Source: Sphingomonas phyllosphaerae FA2 (GTDB taxonomy: Bacteria; Pseudomonadota; Alphaproteobacteria; Sphingomonadales; Sphingomonadaceae). From it: 64,000 nt of DNA. The DNA is taken from the NCBI RefSeq assembly GCF_000427645.1, contig NZ_KE386571.1, forward strand, positions 310,001 through 374,000, in the 5' to 3' direction. The notes under the pieces are model-generated. The model made no database searches, was not told the DNA's origin, and saw only the letters and a list, made by a program, of their open reading frames with translations. Shown in pieces: positions 61,593-64,000 of this stretch. Each line of letters starts with the position of its first letter. Position 1 is the stretch's first letter. A program made the translations under genes and the position numbers.

Positions 61593-61742
61593 GCCGCTGC
61601 CGTAATCCGCCCAGATGCCGCGCCCCAGCATGAAGCTGGAGCGCGGCCAATTCACATAGCCCAGCCCCTGCGCGATCCAGAGCGCGCCCATCAGCGTGCA
61701 GAGCACACCGACGACGGTCAGGATCGGGCGGAGCCGGGACAT
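61542..61742 (-). CDS. Small two-helix membrane protein
   Basis: The 66-residue product has two hydrophobic helices (ILTVVGVLCTLMGALWIAQGL and DYGSGLAIFGLLLILLA) joined by the segment YVNWPRSSFMLGRGIWA, and a basic RRLR end. The pattern is found in many bacteria as small uncharacterised membrane proteins with a conserved G-x-W/F-hydrophobic-QG and SFM(L/T)G. It overlaps the 3' end of the convergent histidine kinase gene by 51 bases and lies six bases from the gltA stop on the same strand, so it may be read from the gltA transcript. Confidence 0.72.
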   Translation of the reverse strand: MSRLRPILTVVGVLCTLMGALWIAQGLGYVNWPRSSFMLGRGIWADYGSGLAIFGLLLILLARRLR

Positions 61743-61748
61743 GCGGGC

Positions 61749-63032
61749 TTAGCGCTGCGCGACGGGCACGTAGCTGCGCTGCGTCGGGCCGGTGTAGAGC
61801 TGACGCGGACGGCCGATCTTCTGGTCGGGATCGGTGATCATCTCGTTCCACTGCGCCACCCAGCCAACGGTGCGCGCCAGCGCGAACAGCACGGTGAACA
61901 TGCTGGTCGGGAAGCCGATCGCCGACAGGATCACGCCCGAATAAAAATCGACGTTCGGGAACAGCTTCTTCTCGACGAAATACGGATCGTTGAGCGCGAT
62001 CTCTTCCAGCCGCAGCGCGGTCTCGAACAGCGGGTCCTGCACGTTCAGCGCCTCGAACACCTCGCGCACCGTCTTCTGCATCACGGTCGCGCGCGGATCG
62101 TAGTTCTTGTAGACGCGGTGGCCGAAGCCCATCAGGCGGAACGGATCGTTCTTGTCCTTGGCGCGCGCGATGAACTCGGGGATACGCTCGGGCGTGCCGA
62201 TCTCGTGCAGCATGTTGAGAGCGGCCTCGTTCGCGCCGCCGTGCGCCGGGCCCCACAGGCAGGCGATGCCCGCCGCGATGCACGCGAACGGGTTCGCGCC
62301 CGACGAGCCCGCCAGACGGACGGTCGAGGTCGAGGCGTTCTGCTCATGGTCGGCGTGGAGGATAAAGATCCGGTCCATCGCCTTTTCGACCGCCGGGTTC
62401 ACCACATAGGGCTCGGCCGGCACGCCGAAGGTCATGCGCAGGAAGTTGCCGGTGTAGGACAGCGAATTGTCCGGATACAGGAACGGCTGCCCGACGCTGT
62501 ACTTGTACGCCATCGCCGCGATCGTCGGCATCTTGGCGATCAGCCGGTGCGACGCGATCATGCGCTGCTGCGGATCGTGGATGTCGGTCGAATCGTGGTA
62601 GAAGGCCGACAGCGCGCCGACGACGCCGCACATGATCGCCATCGGGTGGGCGTCGCGACGGAAGCCGCGGAAGAATTGCGCGAGCTGTTCGTGCACCATC
62701 GTGTGGCGGGTGATCGTGTGCGAGAACGAGTCCAGCTCGCCCTGATCGGGCAGCTCGCCGTTGAGCAGCAGGTAGCAGACTTCCATGAAGCTGGACTGTT
62801 CGGCCAACTCGCCGATCGGATAGCCGCGGTGGAGTAGGACGCCTTCGTCGCCGTCGATATAGGTCAGCTTCGACTGGCACGAGGCGGTCGAGGTGAAGCC
62901 CGGATCGTAGGTGAAGGCGCCGGTCTGCGCGTACAGCTTGCGGATGTCGACCACGTCCGGGCCGACGGAGCCCGAAAGGACCGGATAGTCGAGCTCGTTG
63001 CCCGACAGCGTGAACTTTGCGGCTTCGGTCAT
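61749..63032 (-). CDS. gltA: Citrate synthase
   Basis: The 427-residue product is a type II (large, NADH-sensitive class) citrate synthase of the TCA cycle. It has the family N-terminus with [18 protein letters not shown] and the catalytic residues in [15 protein letters not shown] (His), [13 protein letters not shown] (His) and [32 protein letters not shown] in outline (Asp). The start ATG 63032 gives [17 protein letters not shown]. It lies 12 bp after the gltX stop on the same strand, so the two may be cotranscribed. Confidence 0.97.
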   Translation of the reverse strand: MTEAAKFTLSGNELDYPVLSGSVGPDVVDIRKLYAQTGAFTYDPGFTSTASCQSKLTYIDGDEGVLLHRGYPIGELAEQSSFMEVCYLLLNGELPDQGELDSFSHTITRHTMVHEQLAQFFRGFRRDAHPMAIMCGVVGALSAFYHDSTDIHDPQQRMIASHRLIAKMPTIAAMAYKYSVGQPFLYPDNSLSYTGNFLRMTFGVPAEPYVVNPAVEKAMDRIFILHADHEQNASTSTVRLAGSSGANPFACIAAGIACLWGPAHGGANEAALNMLHEIGTPERIPEFIARAKDKNDPFRLMGFGHRVYKNYDPRATVMQKTVREVFEALNVQDPLFETALRLEEIALNDPYFVEKKLFPNVDFYSGVILSAIGFPTSMFTVLFALARTVGWVAQWNEMITDPDQKIGRPRQLYTGPTQRSYVPVAQR

Positions 63033-63044
63033 GATCTTCTCCTG

Positions 63045-64000
63045 TCAGGCCCCGGTCGGGGTCATGTGGTCCGCGATGCGGGCCAGGCTTTCCGCGCGTC
63101 CTAGAAGGACGAGTACGTCGAAGATGCCCGGCGAGGTCTTGCGGCCGGTCAGCGCGACGCGGAGGGGCTGGGCGACCTGACCGAGCTTGACGCCCGCGTC
63201 TTCGGCCACCGAACGCACCACCGCTTCGGTCGTCTCCGTATCCCAGTTGTGCACCGCGTCAAGCGCCGTGTGCAGGCGTGAGAGCAAGGCAGGTGCCTCG
63301 CCGGCAAGCAAAGGCTGCGCGGCTTCTTCCACCGCGAGCGGACGCGCGGCGAACAGGAAGGCGGTGGCGTCGGTCAGCTCGTTGAGGTTTGCGGCGCGCG
63401 GCTTGAGCGACGGCATCGCGGTGCGCAGGATCGAACGCCGGGTATCGTCGTGGTCGAAAGCGAGTCGCTCGGCGACGAGATCGGCCAGCCGCGCATCGTC
63501 GGCAGCGCGGATGTAATGGCCGTTGAGGTTCTCGAGCTTCTTCAGGTCGAAGCGGCTCGGCGACTTGCCGACCCCGGCGAGGTCGAACCATTCGATCGCC
63601 TCGTCGCGCGAGATGATCTCGGCATCGCCATGCCCCCAGCCGAGCCGGAGCAGGTAATTGTCGAGCGCCTCGGGCAGGATGCCCAGTTCGTCGCGATACG
63701 CCTCGATTCCGACCGCGCCGTGGCGCTTCGACAGCTTCGCGCCGTCGCTGCCGTGGATCAGCGGGATGTGCGCATAGACCGGGTCGGGCCAGCCGCCTTC
63801 GATCGCGTCCATCGCGCGATAGATTGGTAACTGGCGGAAGGCGTTGTTGAGGTGGTCGTCCCCGCGGATGACGTGCGTCACGCCCATGTCGTGGTCGTCG
63901 ACCACCACCGCGAGCATATAGGTCGGCGTGCCATCGGAACGGAGCAGGACGAGATCGTCGAGTTCGGCATTCTGGACGGTAACGCTGCCCTGGACGCGGT
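63045..64000 (-). CDS. gltX: Glutamyl-tRNA synthetase, C-terminal part
   Basis: The frame enters from the right edge and runs at least 318 codons to its stop at 63045, so the N-terminus with the HIGH motif is outside. The visible part holds [37 protein letters not shown] in outline, the KMSKS-type loop [11 protein letters not shown], and the C-terminal anticodon-binding domain. The class Ic synthetase features identify GltX. Alphaproteobacteria often carry two GltX forms; which one this is cannot be decided from this half. gltA follows 12 bp downstream. Confidence 0.95.
   Translation of the reverse strand, partial: RVQGSVTVQNAELDDLVLLRSDGTPTYMLAVVVDDHDMGVTHVIRGDDHLNNAFRQLPIYRAMDAIEGGWPDPVYAHIPLIHGSDGAKLSKRHGAVGIEAYRDELGILPEALDNYLLRLGWGHGDAEIISRDEAIEWFDLAGVGKSPSRFDLKKLENLNGHYIRAADDARLADLVAERLAFDHDDTRRSILRTAMPSLKPRAANLNELTDATAFLFAARPLAVEEAAQPLLAGEAPALLSRLHTALDAVHNWDTETTEAVVRSVAEDAGVKLGQVAQPLRVALTGRKTSPGIFDVLVLLGRAESLARIADHMTPTGA

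Overview
The window looks like chromosomal DNA of a sphingomonad (Alphaproteobacteria, Sphingomonadales, probably Sphingomonas or a close relative). The clues are the uniformly high GC, a complete Entner-Doudoroff gene set, three TonB-dependent receptor loci (one of them a remnant), a secreted esterase with a PEPxxWAM sorting tail, an alphaproteobacterial GTTC-N7-GTTC SOS box in front of recA, and short start or stop overlaps inside operons. I saw no rRNA, tRNA, CRISPR array, prophage or complete insertion sequence.

Layout. 1-8.2 kb: a truncated class III aminotransferase-like gene, a phosphatidylserine decarboxylase, an OmpR-type two-component pair next to a proline-rich exported protein, a 2-hydroxyacid dehydrogenase, small exported proteins, a periplasmic M20 hydrolase and the 3' remnant of a TonB-dependent receptor. 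8.2-16 kb: a minus-strand run read as MarR regulator, SH3 protein, argC, zwf, pgl, edd, glk, eda; the last five take glucose to pyruvate and glyceraldehyde-3-phosphate. 16-26.9 kb: secG, pyrG, a PEP-CTERM-type GDSL esterase, hsp20 with a sigma-32-like promoter, a TonB-dependent receptor, lolC-lolD-gpx and a DUF308 protein. 26.9-38.4 kb: dnaE, a TetR/DUF4188 divergent pair with a large operator, a radical SAM protein, a VOC protein, moaB, a lytic transglycosylase overlapping a divergent uracil-DNA glycosylase homologue, and ETF-ubiquinone oxidoreductase. 38.4-40.2 kb: a lower-GC glutathione S-transferase gene and a ParDE toxin-antitoxin pair, a likely acquired patch. 40.2-54.6 kb: a TPR protein, ispE, SOS-boxed recA, a methyltransferase and GST pair, a large TonB-dependent receptor, an L,D-transpeptidase, a small lipoprotein, recN, bamD and a mannose-6-phosphate isomerase-type protein. 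54.6-64 kb: a PAS-winged-helix regulator, a membrane-anchored coiled-coil protein, an uncharacterised membrane protein, a DUF2336 protein with a translationally coupled histidine kinase whose H-box is altered, then gltA and a truncated gltX.

The intergenic DNA is unusually rich in dispersed palindromic repeats of at least five families, called A-E here. Copies differ from one another but largely keep their pairing, some are half copies, one A copy is nested inside a B copy, and one E copy supplies the C-terminus of a TetR protein. No single new biochemical system stands out. The most interesting items are the nested palindrome at 18.3-18.6 kb, the altered H-box kinase with its DUF2336 partner, the divergent uracil-DNA glycosylase, and the GST/ParDE patch.
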